Below are positions 25,223 to 61,174 of a stretch of DNA of 64,000 nucleotides, piece by piece. The notes under the pieces were generated by a model. It saw only the letters and a list, made by a program, of their open reading frames with translations. It was not told the origin of the DNA and made no database searches. The position numbers and the translations under genes were made by a program. Position 1 is the first letter of the stretch, and each line of letters begins with the position of its first letter. This DNA is from Cristatella mucedo (Eukaryota; Bryozoa; Phylactolaemata; Cristatellidae), in contig WPIO01000082.1 of NCBI GenBank assembly GCA_009760855.2, positions 1,713,501 to 1,777,500 on the forward strand, in the 5' to 3' direction.

Positions 25223-25501
25223 TGTAGCGGCCCACCTTCGGGGTTGGGACCATCGCTAACGACGCGCGAATAGGATAGTTTATTATACGCGGGCGTCGGG
25301 AGTTCGTCCAGTTAACTCCGTCTGTCCGGTAGGCGCCGCGTAAAGTGCTTTCGCCGGCGCGTAAACACTACTAACAGGCCCACAATAAACTGTCGCTTTC
25401 GGCGCCCAGTTGTGACCGCTTGTGTTTTAACCGCACTACAGCACTGCATCACACAGTTCACTGGTAGAGAACCGGAGGACGAGCTTCTCTGCGCGGTTAC
25501 A
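25223..25501 (+). mobile_element. LTR of a Gypsy-like retrotransposon
   Basis: A 279-bp block starts TGTAGCGGCC and ends GCGGTTACA, giving TG..CA termini. It contains an AATAAA-type signal (CAATAAAC, around 25383) and an AT-rich GTTTATTATAC at about 25277 that may act as the promoter. It is followed at once by a primer-binding-site-like TGGTGACCC and then a gag frame, so it is the 5' LTR. No second copy was found in the window. Confidence 0.65.
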
Positions 25502-25503
25502 TT

Positions 25504-25515
25504 TGGTGACCCTGC
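25504..25515 (+). promoter_or_regulatory. Primer-binding site of the LTR element
   Basis: TGGTGACCCTGC begins two bases after the LTR ends. TGG is the expected complement of a tRNA 3' CCA. The priming tRNA was not identified. Confidence 0.55.
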
Positions 25516-25558
25516 TTTTGACTCGAAACACTCACAGCCTTCTTGATTGGACGAGGGG

Positions 25559-27585
25559 ATGGCGTCGTTTAACGGTTCGGAGCTATTGAATACCTCCGGC
25601 CGAGCGTTCGACATCCAGCAGTCGAGCCTAAACGACCGCGAATTTTTGCTTCGATTAGTCGCGATTTGACTGAGCGTTTACACGTGCTTGAGGAAGAGAA
25701 CGCGCAGCTACGTGCGGCGGCGGCTTCGCGGGTCAGCCGCCCCAGCGTTCGCCGGCACATCCGTCGGGTCGGTAGCCTCACCGCCAACCTGCACCCCGCC
25801 AGCCGCGCCGCGCGGCGCTTCCACCGTATTTCATTTGCCGTCGAAGTACGCGGTCGGCCCCTTACCGTGACCGGAGGGGTCCGCTGCGCCCACCGCTTTG
25901 TGACCCGCTGAAGGTTACGCCCCGTACGTTACGACGTGCCCGGCAGGAGTCGCTCCGCCACACGTTGCTCATGCTTCGCACGACGCGACCGCTATCTTTC
26001 CTCCACCCCCACTCGGAGCCTTTTTCCGCTAACCCTGCTTCCGGTGGCACGGCAATCTATGCGCTGCCGGACCATGCGGAAAACGCACAGGCGCACTCGG
26101 GCACTGCACTTACTTGCGAGCCGGCGGCTAACGCAGGCGGAAGCTATGTCCGACCTGTCGCTGTCCCGCGTGCTGAGCAGGCTCCACGCACGGCTGAGCC
26201 GGCATTGCCGAGCCAGATCTTCGTTATGCCCGAACCCGCAGCCGCGTTTGACTGGAGCTTAGAGGCCTCATCGCTGAAACTGGGACCTTTCCAGCAAGAC
26301 CTGACGGACTCCTACCCACGGCGGATCAGCGATTACGAGGTGCTTCCTAGGTCCTGCGGATGGTCTCCGGACCTTCAGTTATTTCGCTTGGGGGCATATT
26401 TTCGCGGCCGAGCACTTGACGTATATCGCTCGGTCTATGAATGGCTGAACCAGGCCAACGATGTACATTAGAGGAAATGAAAGTTGAACTGGTACGGACT
26501 TTCGCCTCTGGCGTGCGTCGCGATGCTGCTCGTGGGTTGCTGCCCTACAGGGTTGTCGCCAGGGCGCTTCGTAAAGCGTTTACGACTTTTATAGGCACCT
26601 TGTAGATACTGCCTCCGTCGCTTACCCTACTACTCCGCTGGCGGACCATAACGCTATGGTCCTCTCCTTGTTCGTCGGGGGGGGGGGCCTTCGTCCCGAT
26701 ATTAGCGGAGCCGTCTTTGCCAAAGACTGCGCCTGCCTAAACGAGGCCCTCGCTTTCGCTGAGGCGGACAGACAGACCAGACAGACCAGACAGACCAGAC
26801 AGACCAGACAGACCAGACAGACCAGACAGACCAGACAGACCAGACAGACCAGACAGACCAGACAGACCAGACAGACCAGACAGACCAGACAGACCAGACA
26901 GACCAGACAGACCAGACAGACCAGACAGACCAGACAGACCAGACAGACCAGACAGACAGACAGACAGACCAGACAGACCAGACAGACCAGACAGACCACA
27001 CAGACCAGACAGACCAGACAGACCAGACAGACCAGACAGACCAGACAGACCAGACAGACCAGACAGACCAGACAGACCAGACAGACCAGACAGACCAGAC
27101 AGACCAGACAGACCAGACAGACCAGACAGACCAGACAGACCAGACAGACCAGACAGACCAGACAGACCAGACAGACCAGACAGACCAGACAGACCAGACA
27201 GACCAGACAGACCAGACAGACCAGACAGACCAGACAGACCAGACAGACCAGACAGACCAGACAGACCAGACAGACCAGACAGACCAGACAGACCAGACAG
27301 ACCAGACAGACCAGACAGACCAGACAGACCAGACAGACCAGACAGACCAGACAGACCAGACAGACCAGACAGACCAGACAGACACAGACAGACACAGACA
27401 GACACAGACAGACACAGACAGAGAGAGCACACCGTGCTCGGCGTCAGGCGCCTGTGTGCTTTGACTGCACTTCTCTTCGGCGGTCTCATTTCGACCTGAT
27501 CGCTTCTGTCCCGATGGCTGCTCCAAATCTCCCAGTAGCTGCATGTTCCCGAACGTGCTTACAATGTTCTCGCTTCTTCTATTGA
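25559..27585 (+). pseudogene. Broken gag gene of the LTR retrotransposon
   Basis: An ATG at 25559 opens a frame (MASFNGSELLN..) that breaks after about 37 codons. It continues in another frame as a Leu/Glu-rich stretch (ERLHVLEEENAQLRAAA, coiled-coil-like). A third frame (about 25965-26471) carries the capsid-like segment 'WSPDLQLFRLGAYFRG'. After more breaks, the frame from 26656 has 'GLRPDISGAV' and 'CACLNEALAFAEA', typical of the end of the Gypsy-type gag capsid. A 9-bp minisatellite follows in frame. A possible eroded zinc knuckle comes last (CFDC..H). A (G)10 run at 26679 may be one cause of frame loss. No protease, reverse transcriptase or integrase follows, so the element is truncated and dead. 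Confidence 0.7.
26764..27424. repeat. 9-bp minisatellite (GACCAGACA)n inside gag
   Basis: About 68 tandem copies of a 9-base unit, with minor variants at 26950-26970 and 26996. At the right end it passes into (GACACAGACA)n. Because 9 is a multiple of 3 and the unit has no stop, the gag frame stays open across it, reading Arg-Gln-Thr repeatedly. All three minus frames are also open for the same reason. Confidence 0.97.
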
Positions 27586-29420
27586 TAGTAAGTAAAAGAG
27601 ATGCAAATCTGAGATAGCTATATTAGTGCTCGATTAGAGTCCGTTCAAAAGTGTGATAAACCAATCTTGTCGGCCAGGGTTCAACTGGAGTGATTTCACA
27701 TCTTTGAGAGATTTGAAGCAAGCTTTCCAAGCCAGCCGCAGTAGCGGCTGTCTTCTGCAGCGACGAATGCAACTCCCTGCAAATTGGAACGATGAGGGCG
27801 TGCGGGAGGTGCGGTAAGGGAGTTACTACAAGGCAAGGGTTCCCCCTCGACTTCCTCCTACGAGCCAGCCAATACCAAACCAGTGTAATTCATACGTCAT
27901 GAGTGTGACTAGCAAAGCATACGCTTATAGGTCGGCTGATTCGTCTAGCTCCACCTTCTAGCCATTCGGTTATTACATAAACTCGGCTATATATAAAAAA
28001 TGAGCACTTTGCGTAGCCCCTTGGCTAACTCTTTTTGTGTCTGCTACGTAGCCACGAGCTAGCCACCGTGGCTATGCTGCTCAGGGACGTTCTCACGGTA
28101 GAGGCGCAGCTCTATTCGTTACCACCATGCGATCTAAGCAAGGCTACGAAGCAGTAAGTTCCGCTAGGGCGAAAATGCCGCGTCATCTGCGAGTTGATTA
28201 GTACCTGGAGCCAAACCCCAATCTAGAGAGGATGTATGTCCGCAGACATTATCTACCGCTTGTAACTTCGGTGAGATCGGTCGAGACACGATCAGCTATA
28301 CCGCTTGTTGCGTCGAAAAAAGATCTCGCTAGAGGCCATAGGCAGGCTAACAGCCGATTATCCCCCCCGAAAATGTGCTAGCGTCCGATTCTCAGCGGCC
28401 GCCATCGGCCTGCGCCGTTCGGTAGCATTTCCAGCCTAATTACTATGATGCTGCTACCCTTCTTTTCGGTCTTGGTGAGCTTGTGCTCTCTTGATTATTT
28501 GTGCGCCCTGATCGATGCTTGGACAATGTCGCTTGGATGCATGAGCGTACCATACTCCTGAAATTCAGGCCAACAACCAACTCGTCGCTAAACGGAATAC
28601 TCTTGTAATTTGTCCCTTTCAACGCCGCTGGGACAGGGCAGATTGGGGAGGGTAGCTGGGATACCGGAAACTCCCCAATGGCTTAGGGTGGAGCCGGCAG
28701 CACAGGGCGGAGCCGACCTTGATAGTATTGGCTTGTGGTATCCTGAGGCCGGGCTGCCTCCCAGCATAGCTGTCTCTTGAGTCCTTATTCCTTGTTATTA
28801 TTATTGAGTCCCGGGGGTTAATCCATGGTTCGATACCCGCGAACCGCGCTATTAGCTGAAGCTAGCTTATGACCTCTCTGAACGCCAGGTCTCGGATGTG
28901 AGCAGCATTGACAATTTCGGTCATAGTTTTCGGTCGCTTCAGCTCCATGGTCAGAAAGCTTTAGAAGTGTACCTGTTGCAACCCCGAGGGTCAAGTATCC
29001 AAGTAATGTTACCGGCCGATCGAATAGCGCCTTTAAGCTGGCGTAACGAGGGCAAGTGGAGGTGGTCAGCTATCGGAGAGGCACCAGGTGTTGTAATCTC
29101 TATGGACTGGGTTATTATTAGGCTCTCAGTAAGACCCAACGATGACTGTACGCTTAGGCCAGCGAAAGCTTTACTCTCTTCATGGGACCGAGGCAGATGC
29201 AGGTGGGTAGAGTGCTCTTGCTTTAGCAGTAGGTGGGCAGTACTGCTTCTCTTCCAGTCAGAAGTAGACCGGCAGCACTGCTTTGCAGCTGCCACCATAA
29301 TGTTCAACAAGTCTTGTCGTCAATGCCACTGCCGACAGCTTTCGACGAAACTGATTCTTTTAGTGGTTGAATAACGATTGGTATAGCTGAGGAGGCCCTA
29401 GTTTAGTTCAAATCTGACTT
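27586..29420. other. No recognisable feature
   Basis: About 1.8 kb where pol and the 3' LTR would be expected but are not found. The longest open frame, 28898-29374 (158 residues, plus strand), resembles nothing I recognise and has an overlapping frame on the other strand. Confidence 0.4.
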
Positions 29421-29830
29421 TTGGATCGCTTTCGGTTTGTGTCATTTGGCAGTCAAGTCTCATCAAGCAGACCAGCTATGTGGGGAGCTCTACAAGGGTC
29501 TGTTCTCGGTCCTTTGCTGTTCTCCATTAATGCAGAGCTTCTAGAAAAAGTGATGTGGACTCTTGGCAACAGCTTTTGCATCCATGCCATCAGAACCCTG
29601 CTGCACACATGTCATTGTAGCCATCAGAATTAGCCTCAGCCATAGATAAACTGAGTGCGATCTGTGTAAACGTTCGGTCAAAGATGTCAATAAATTTTGG
29701 AAGCTGAACGATGATAAAATAAAACACCTGTTCCTAGGGAACCCCTAAACATACAGATGGCATATATGCCCTTGCTCTATCTGCTCTCTAGAAGATACCT
29801 TAGAGTGATAATTGTTGTCTGCTTTGAATG
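29421..29830 (+). pseudogene. Strongly decayed non-LTR reverse transcriptase fragment
   Basis: 'GALQGSVLGPLLFSIN' corresponds to the 'GVPQGSVLGPVLFTVY' motif of the L2 copy at 16278. Further on, a 'FWKLNDDKI' stretch matches 'FLKLNDDKT'. The catalytic YADD region between them is not recognisable. Confidence 0.65.
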
Positions 29831-30667
29831 TAGGTTTCCTCATCTCACGACACCTTAAAAGTTCAAAAATTGCATTCAGATCCCACCATTGCAACTTATC
29901 ATGCTTAATCGATGTCAACGATTAAGAACTACTTACCACAGTGGCAGGCTAAACATCTTATTGGCTCACTGGTCTTATCAGCAAACCGATGCTTGTGATG
30001 AGTCAAATTTTAGCCAATTAATTATTTCCGCTGCAAGTAGGGTGAGTGCCGTCAAGGGTCTTTTTCGTTATGTAAATGAAGCTATTAAATCAGCTTCAAT
30101 TTGGACTAATGTAACTAAATTTTGGCTTGGCTATGTAAAACACCCACAATCTTGCATAAGAAACAGAAATTGAGGAGCATTGCTGAGTCTGGAGGGCAGT
30201 CGAAGAAATGAGTACCGTGGAACTAGCAGCTCGTGACGACTGGAAAAGATGTGCCACAGTAGGCAGCATCAAAGCAGCTGCTGCCAGCTTGAGCTTGTGC
30301 CATCAGTTGCCAGTTAATCTCAAAATGAAACACACTTGCTATAAGTTTGCTCACTTAAAGGCTACTGGCCATATAAGCTTTTGGTCTAGGGGCATTGGAA
30401 AGTGAAACTTACTTTTCAATCCCTGCACAACACTACCTTCTTGCTTGTTGCTGATTCTGGAATCATTTACTTGCTTCTTCGACTGTATTCTCACTGCGCT
30501 GTGAATCTCACTTTCTCTTTATTACATGAGATGAAGTCTGTCGGCTGCCGTATTCACTTAAAGCTGCTTGGGCTTCAGGTGCGCTCTAGCTAATCCTGCA
30601 CTATACCCATATAGACTACGTGGTCTTGTGGGGGATATCCATCACGTCATAAGAATTAGTGGTTTGC

Positions 30668-30800
30668 AGATGTAATAACCTCATTTATATAGTGGCTGAT
30701 GAGTCATAGTGGCTATCATTCCACTTGCCGTGGATAATAATTTCCTGCTACAGGCATGTACAACAGTAACGCTCATGATCAAGTCTTGGTTGAACCATGT
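30668..30800 (-). mobile_element. SINE, family 2, decayed
   Basis: AACCTCATTTATATAGTGGC and CATAGTGGCTATCATTCCAC align with the reverse-complemented tail and body of family 2 (CCTCATTTGTATAGCAG, AACGGCTATCACCACCGC). The tRNA-like head is hard to see. Confidence 0.5.
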
Positions 30801-31103
30801 GAGAACTCTAGGTTGATGTGAAACCCTCGTTTGTTGTTTGAAAGGAGAGTACAGTCACATTGCGAGAAAATGCTTAGGCTGTATATAGAGGAGCACACAC
30901 TCGACTCAGGAAACTCTCAGAATAGGAGAAGTGCGACCGTGTGCCACCGAACAGCGAGGAAGGAAAGAGGCGTGTGACTAAATCCTTACAAAACGCCATA
31001 ACTAGCTGATGGATACGTGAACTACTGATAGATCCTAGTGACTCATCGAAGATGGCGAGTTCAGCTCCGATCAGCTGAGTCTCAATGTTTTCTGCCCTCG
31101 GCC

Positions 31104-31118
31104 CTGATTGGCTGAGCA
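31104..31118 (+). promoter_or_regulatory. Inverted CCAAT box upstream of the candidate first ovoA exon
   Basis: CTGATTGGCTGAG has the NF-Y-type core ATTGG (31106-31110), 27 bases before the candidate ATG. It agrees with a promoter here, but no TATA box or initiator could be defined. Confidence 0.3.
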
Positions 31119-31136
31119 ATGACAGAGGTCTAGTCA

Positions 31137-55568
<24,432 letters not shown>

Positions 55569-55955
55569 TCAGCCACTGCAGTTGAAGCTCGGCAGCCAGT
55601 TGGACGTCATCTTGACATTGAGCAATCGTCAGCAATTTTAATGGAACCTGTTTCAACGTCAGCATGATAAGTCGGGAGCATATGATAAGTCGGGAGCTGC
55701 ACTAAATTTGCTTTTTAAATTTTTTTCTCGTACTTACCAAGGTTTCGATTTTTAATCGTAGCTGAAATAGTTTGTGCATGTTCTATTGTTCTCAATTTCA
55801 AATGAAACTCTCGACTGTGCTGTGAATCTGACTCGTGTTTTTTATTTAAATTTTGCAAGAAGTTGATGTAAAAATAGGTTCTGAACTGTCATGTCTCAAA
55901 TGGCCAAGCTTTGTGGAATTATTCTTTGTACTAGAAAACTTGCTAAATCAAGAAC

Positions 55956-55961
55956 AATAAA
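55956..55961 (+). terminator. Polyadenylation signal of ovoA
   Basis: AATAAA, 388 bases after the ovoA stop codon. It is the first canonical signal downstream that I found, which implies a 3' UTR of about 400 bases. Confidence 0.55.
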
Positions 55962-55974
55962 GATATTAACTGTT

Positions 55975-57900
55975 CACGTTCTCCATTTTCTCATTCCCTC
56001 TCTTCTCCCTCTGCAGTCGCAGGAGTGAAAAATTTGGTAGGGATGCTTGCCAAGAGGCAGCGAAAGGAAGACGCTTAGACGTCATTTTCCAAAAAAATGC
56101 TACTAGCATTGCTCATCAAATTCAACCACGGGTAGGAATATGAGCAGCAACTTATGCTGGAAATTTAAATTAATCTGCACCCGCTGTGGAAGCACACTAG
56201 CCGACGAGCAACGCCACCAGTTTATTTCACCACTGACAGAGCAGGGCGAAGCACAACTCTCCTCGCCCCTCTCGTCCACCGGAGTGCCCCGACTCACCTG
56301 TCGTAACAATCACCGAAAGCACGTCCCGACTGCCTACCACATCGAGTGTCACAGCCCACTCGTGCAAAGATCGAGGGGGCAGTGTCATCAATTAAATGAA
56401 ACCACACGCTGTATCACTGGAGGCCCCAGATGCGTATGCACAAATGCAATCAAAATTTCCCTCTGATACAGTGCGCACATAAACAGTTGATAAACAGTTG
56501 AATGGGCATTTTCTACGTTTGCATAACTTCTGTATGTGCAAGCAGTTGATATCAAGCGGACAGTTTTTGCCTCGCTTTAAGCATAGTCTGCAAGTGGAAA
56601 TGTCAAGCCAAAAACAATACGACATTTGTAGGAGAGAACTAAATCTATATCTAGGCACATCGCCAAATCTGTGTTCGCTAAGTAAGCTAAGTCTGTGAAG
56701 TCCTTTGCTGAGCGTCGAACGGAAAGTAGAAAAGGTAGCTTATTCAGTAGTGCATTAGATACAGTCACCCGGAAGTTGCGGTATTGATCTCGCTTGAGGC
56801 CTTGCACCATTTCTGCTCGGTGAGTATTTTAAAATTACTGATGCATCTAGACCAAAGTTTTGAACTCATGTTTGGATGATGATTTTGCATTTATTTATCA
56901 ATAAACAAGTTTTACCGGGCCTTACCCATGCATGAATACGAATACTTGGCGATTTTTTTGCTTTTATCAAATAACGAATGATAACTGTGCGAGTAGAATA
57001 CTTTTTCTAGTGCCCTGGGAGCAACGCACTGGAAGGCCCTCCTTGTTTGTCAAGGGATTAAAAGCAGTTGCCACTACCAGCTACAGCTCCCCTTGATCGC
57101 ACGAGCGCTTGGCAGAGCTCGCGGTTTTCGTGTCTGCTACCTGTTTATTAAGAGATTTTTTGACCGCTTGTCATAGTTGGCACACAAAAGTAGGTCTCTA
57201 GCAACGTTTTGCTTGTCGGTGCGTCAGCAATCGAGCACACCGAAAAACCGTATTGACAACTTGGCTGCCTGTTGCAAACCGTAGGATGCCACGCGGTAGC
57301 ATATGGATTTTTTTGTCTGGACTCCATTCTCTAGGACAGCACAGGCTGGCGAAGCTCCATTTTCCCGACCAGCGTCGACCTCAAGAGGTCGACTTGCTAG
57401 CCTGGCATCTGCGGGGCGGTACCCGTTGACTAGCTGCCTGCTTGGGCTGGCCAATTACTTCTTTTGTGCCTCGCGACTCTCCCATCCTACCTTGCTCTTG
57501 GCGTACTGCCTCTCCACCGGCCTGTGGCAACCCTTTCTCTCCTTTCTTTTCGGATGCCGGCCCGACGCAAGCGGGCATCTAAAACAGCTGCGTCACGCCG
57601 ATCGCTCGTCTATGGAAACACGCATCGCCGAGCAGAGTCTGACGCATCGCTTCTTCCTCATCGCCCCACGCCTATCCGTATGCTCAACAATAGCCGATAG
57701 TTATGCTGGCCGAGCCTAGCCCCACAAAGTACGAAAGCTTATGAAAGCTTCGCCGTTCTCCGGCGAAAGCCTCCACCCAAATAGGCCGGTGCCTGGGTAA
57801 ACGACTACCTACAAGACTAGGTGCCAGCGGACCCATCCATGTGTAGTTAGCTACTCGTAGGAAGAGACCAGGGACAGTAACTGAGCCAAGAGGCGAATTT
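55975..57900. other. No recognisable feature
   Basis: Open frames of 60-138 residues occur on both strands (56140-56466 and 57303-57719 the longest). None has a recognisable domain or splice context. Confidence 0.4.
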
Positions 57901-57904
57901 ATAA

Positions 57905-58325
57905 TATAAAAATAATAATAATAAGTTGTATAGCGCCATCAGAGAACTTAATCTCTATCTAGTCACTTTACATTTACTGCAAAGGAAGCATTCTCCGAAT
58001 GGTTAGTGGTAGCAGGCTCAATGACAAGTGTAACATGGTTAGATGTGACATGCACAGGGTCAGCATGCGAAAACGGTTAGTGCCAGTAGTGAGCCATAAT
58101 GGCACACTAGTTAAGGCGGTTGCTTTCACGACCTCGGTCCCGTGGTCGCGGGTTCGAATCCTGCGGTGGGCAATCCTTCATTGCCACTGCAAGAGGTGGT
58201 GATATCCGTAAAGGGTCTTCTGTCGCTATACAAAAGAGGCTGTTAAATCGGCTAGTATTTGTTGGCAGTATGCACAGCGTCAGCACGCACAAGCACAAAG
58301 GATATATGACATGAACCCACTAAAA
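57905..58325 (-). mobile_element. L2-type 3' tail split by a SINE
   Basis: 57905-58088 follows the reverse L2 terminus (AATAATAATAATAAG.., ATAGCGCCATCAGAGAAC, ACATGGTTAGATGTGACATGC). The same UTR resumes at 58262 (GCAGTATGCACAGCGTCAGCACGCACAAGCAC, then GAACCCACTAAAA). The gap is exactly a family 2 SINE. Confidence 0.85.
58089..58255 (+). mobile_element. SINE, family 2, best-preserved copy
   Basis: The tRNA-like head is GTGAGCCATAATGGCACACTAGTTAAGGCGG. Box B is a perfect GGTTCGAATCC (in GCGGGTTCGAATCCTGCGG, which can fold as a T arm). The body is GGTGATATCCGTAAAGGGTC and the end is GCTATACAAAAGAGGCTGTTAAATCGGCTAG. It is inserted in an L2 tail. Flanks GTGCCAGTA and TTGGCAGTA may be a worn target duplication. 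The promoter boxes look intact. Confidence 0.85.
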
Positions 58326-59010
58326 TAAGGAAATAAGTTAGCTTACGTTTATGCAACGATCTGCTTACAAACACTCATTTTAGGAAACCTATTTCAAGAC
58401 TTGGAACTAGAGGCGTCGCATCGCGGTCTGCACATATACGTTCGGGCCGGTCGCCATGCTTTGAAGCATCTCGATAGTAAACTTGGAGCTGACTGGCCAC
58501 TGACTTTGAACTGGGGACCGCATGCCGTAGGACCTCGATAAGCAGGCTCAGTATGAGCAGCGCAAAGTTTTTACTATTAACTTATGTTATGTAAGACTTC
58601 CGTTCTTGCCGGCATATAAAGCGAGCACCTGACCGGAGTAGCTCTTTTCGAGCGTCAGCTGCCACAAGCTTGTAATGAGTCTGCCTGGCGTCGCTCGCCA
58701 TACCAGCTGTAACAAACAGACACATTCATCGATCTGCTTCGCGAGCTCGATGCTGGTAGTTGTGCTGCATGTGGAATGTTTAGCTTTTTTGTGGAATGTT
58801 TAGCTCTCCGCCTTTCTTACCTTTCGTCGCTTTCTGGGCATTACGGCTGTACATTGCACGCTTTACGCAGCTGAACTACGCGTGAGATGTGCTGCTTCCG
58901 TTTCTCGTTAGTCGACTTTCGCAGGATTTGTGTGTCCATTTTTACCTTTAACTTGCAGTGGGTGTAGCTATGCAGTCGGTCTCAAGAGTGGGGCCAGAGG
59001 GCAGGGGGGC
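58326..59010. other. No recognisable feature
   Basis: No gene seen. A small direct duplication, TTTGTGGAATGTTTAGCT, occurs near 58770-58805. Confidence 0.5.
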
Positions 59011-59014
59011 TTCC

Positions 59015-59079
59015 GTAGGTACTTTCCTCTGTCCATGGGTGGAAATCCCCCCCCCCCATGGACAGAGGGAAGTACCTAC
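59015..59079. repeat. Inverted repeat, 24-bp arms, C-rich loop
   Basis: The arms GTAGGTACTTTCCTCTGTCC(ATGG) at 59015-59038 and (CCAT)GGACAGAGGGAAGTACCTAC at 59056-59079 are complementary except for one position. The 17-base loop holds a (C) run. The hairpin would be very stable. It may be a foldback element end or an inversion scar. Confidence 0.9.
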
Positions 59080-61170
59080 TGTATATCCTGCGGCAAATGT
59101 CCCCAGGCGCAAGGGGCGGCGGCAGTGTGAAGACGCAAAACGAACGAGTCGAGGAGATTTGTCAATTTTTTCATGAACTGTTTTCATGCGCTACCTACGC
59201 CACTACGTCTGAACGTGCCTGGAGCTCCCTTGCCCCCCCCCCGCACCCCCAACCTGAAAATCCCCGCTCCGCCCCGCATCGGCCTAATAGCGCCAGGGTG
59301 ATTCAGCTCTATCCTGCCTCGCCCATCGGTATTCGCTTACATCCTTCGCGAGAGATGGCAGTGGTAGGCCTGGTCGTTCGTTCTACGAGCCTAGACTCAC
59401 ACGCTGCTGTCTTAGCGACGTTTGCAGTTAAATTTGCCGTCCGCCCATGCAACAGCTGTGCATAGCCTACTGTTGCTTTGATCGCCTCCGCCGTCGAGCT
59501 GGCGCTATGCAATGGCAGCGCTTCGTTACTGCTTCGGCTTCGGTAATGTCGGCAATTATTTGTCGTCGTTGGCTACAATCGGAATGGCTTCGAGACTTCA
59601 TGGCACCTCGGCTCAGACGGGCTTAGCCGAGGCTCGCAATGAGTGATAAGGGCTGCGTCCGTGCATCGCACAGATATGGAACTGGCAAACGCCAAAAAAA
59701 GCAGAGATAGCTCCTGGATGGTAAATTCTTGCGTTGACTTGTGGGACGCGAAGACGGTACTGAATGAAATCAGATACGAGCGAAAACTCACAAAAGTCAC
59801 GTGAACTCAAGCTCACATGACTTTGTGCACCTAGGGCCCTAGATGCGACAGACAGCGGAGATTGCTAATTCTATCGAGTCACAAGACAAGATAGATCAGA
59901 TAAACTCTGCAAAGTACGCGGCTATAGCGGCTGCGCCCTACGAAGCACGTGTGCGATGACTCGCTGTCTTCACTTTCCGAACTCACTGTCTGCCCTCTGA
60001 ACTATGAGGCACACCTTTCGCAGACCGGATTTCCTGTGGACAACTGAAGGGCTATTTAGGACAAATGCTCACCGAGAGCCTCACAAGCGCGTAGTTCCTC
60101 TGTGCTTGCTGTGATTGCAACGGCAGGTAGTGGCTGCCGGCTCGGATACAATAACGGGCTCATAGAGATGTTAAGCCTGATTTTTAAACTATTGCAGCGT
60201 TTGAAAGTAACGAGTAATAGGAAATCGATGCCACACACATGGAAAAGGAGAACTTCTTTGGCAGTTTTCTTGGAATTTCAATTCATTCTTTCGGTATCGT
60301 TCGTATTGCATAAAAATTACTTTCACCCCTGACTGCCCAGCAGGGCTAAGCCTTCAAGTGTAACCTCGAAACTCGTATATCCTATAATTTACGTTACAGC
60401 TGTTCAAACAGCTATTAGATGAGGTCTGCGGCTATGCATACATTTTGCATCTCATTGGTCTGGATGAGAAGTTTTACTTCAATAGTGTTAAGGATGCCCG
60501 GCTGTCTAGAATTGAAGCTAAAGATTGAAAACGTGTAGCCACGGGCTGTTGATTACCAGACTAGGGGAAAATTTAACAGAACACACAATATTTAAATTAA
60601 AAAACCAGGCGTATTATAAATTGCGCCTACTAATTGCGTAAGAGCAGGTGACTTTCTAAGCATTTAACTGAGCTGACAGGGTCGTTACCTCTTTACGAAT
60701 ACCGTGCAGTGTAAAGTAATTCTGATGCACATGAAAGATGTGAATTTCAGCCAACAGAACGATTGGTTATGGCTGTGAAACTAAAGTGGCTGAAGCATAA
60801 AGAGAACGAGCTTTAAGACCATTCGCCTGCCATCTTCATCGACTGGCTGCACTAGCTTTAAATGCAACGCCCTTCGGCCATGCAGGTGGCCTAGACTAAA
60901 ACTGCTGCTCAGAACTGAGCTACTGCTCATAGGACACCCCAAGCGTGTGTCTGGACTAAAAGGCTTCGGTCTTTTAATAGGTTATGCTGTCGTGCGACTA
61001 TCACCGCTTGCTCGGCATTAAGGTGCTGTCTTCGGTCTTCGATAGCTGCCTACATTTTGAAAGCTCATAAAGAAGAATGCTTCCACAGATAGCCATCACG
61101 TCCAATCCCTATCTATGATTAGGAGCTGTCTTCAACGGTGGCTTGCATAGAACCTAACTAGCTCATTTCT
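59080..61170. other. No recognisable feature
   Basis: Open frames such as 59058-59465 (135 residues) have no recognisable domain. Poly-C runs occur at 59229. No repeat family was identified. Confidence 0.4.
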
Positions 61171-61174
61171 TCTG

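Noticed and set aside
26622-27544. Minus-strand frames of 250-280 residues (LVC-, SVW- and GLS-type repeats)
   Set aside because: Shadows of the 9-bp minisatellite; the meaningful direction is the plus-strand gag frame.
25223-28900. Complete LTR retrotransposon
   Set aside because: No pol motifs and no second LTR were found downstream.
28898-29374. 158-residue plus-strand open frame as a gene
   Set aside because: No recognisable domain, an overlapping open frame of 119 residues on the other strand, and no splice or promoter context.
58089-58160. Functional tRNA gene
   Set aside because: Box A and a perfect box B are present and a T arm can form. However, the head is followed by the shared SINE body and lies inside an L2 tail, and matching copies occur at 12645, 15887 and 46202.
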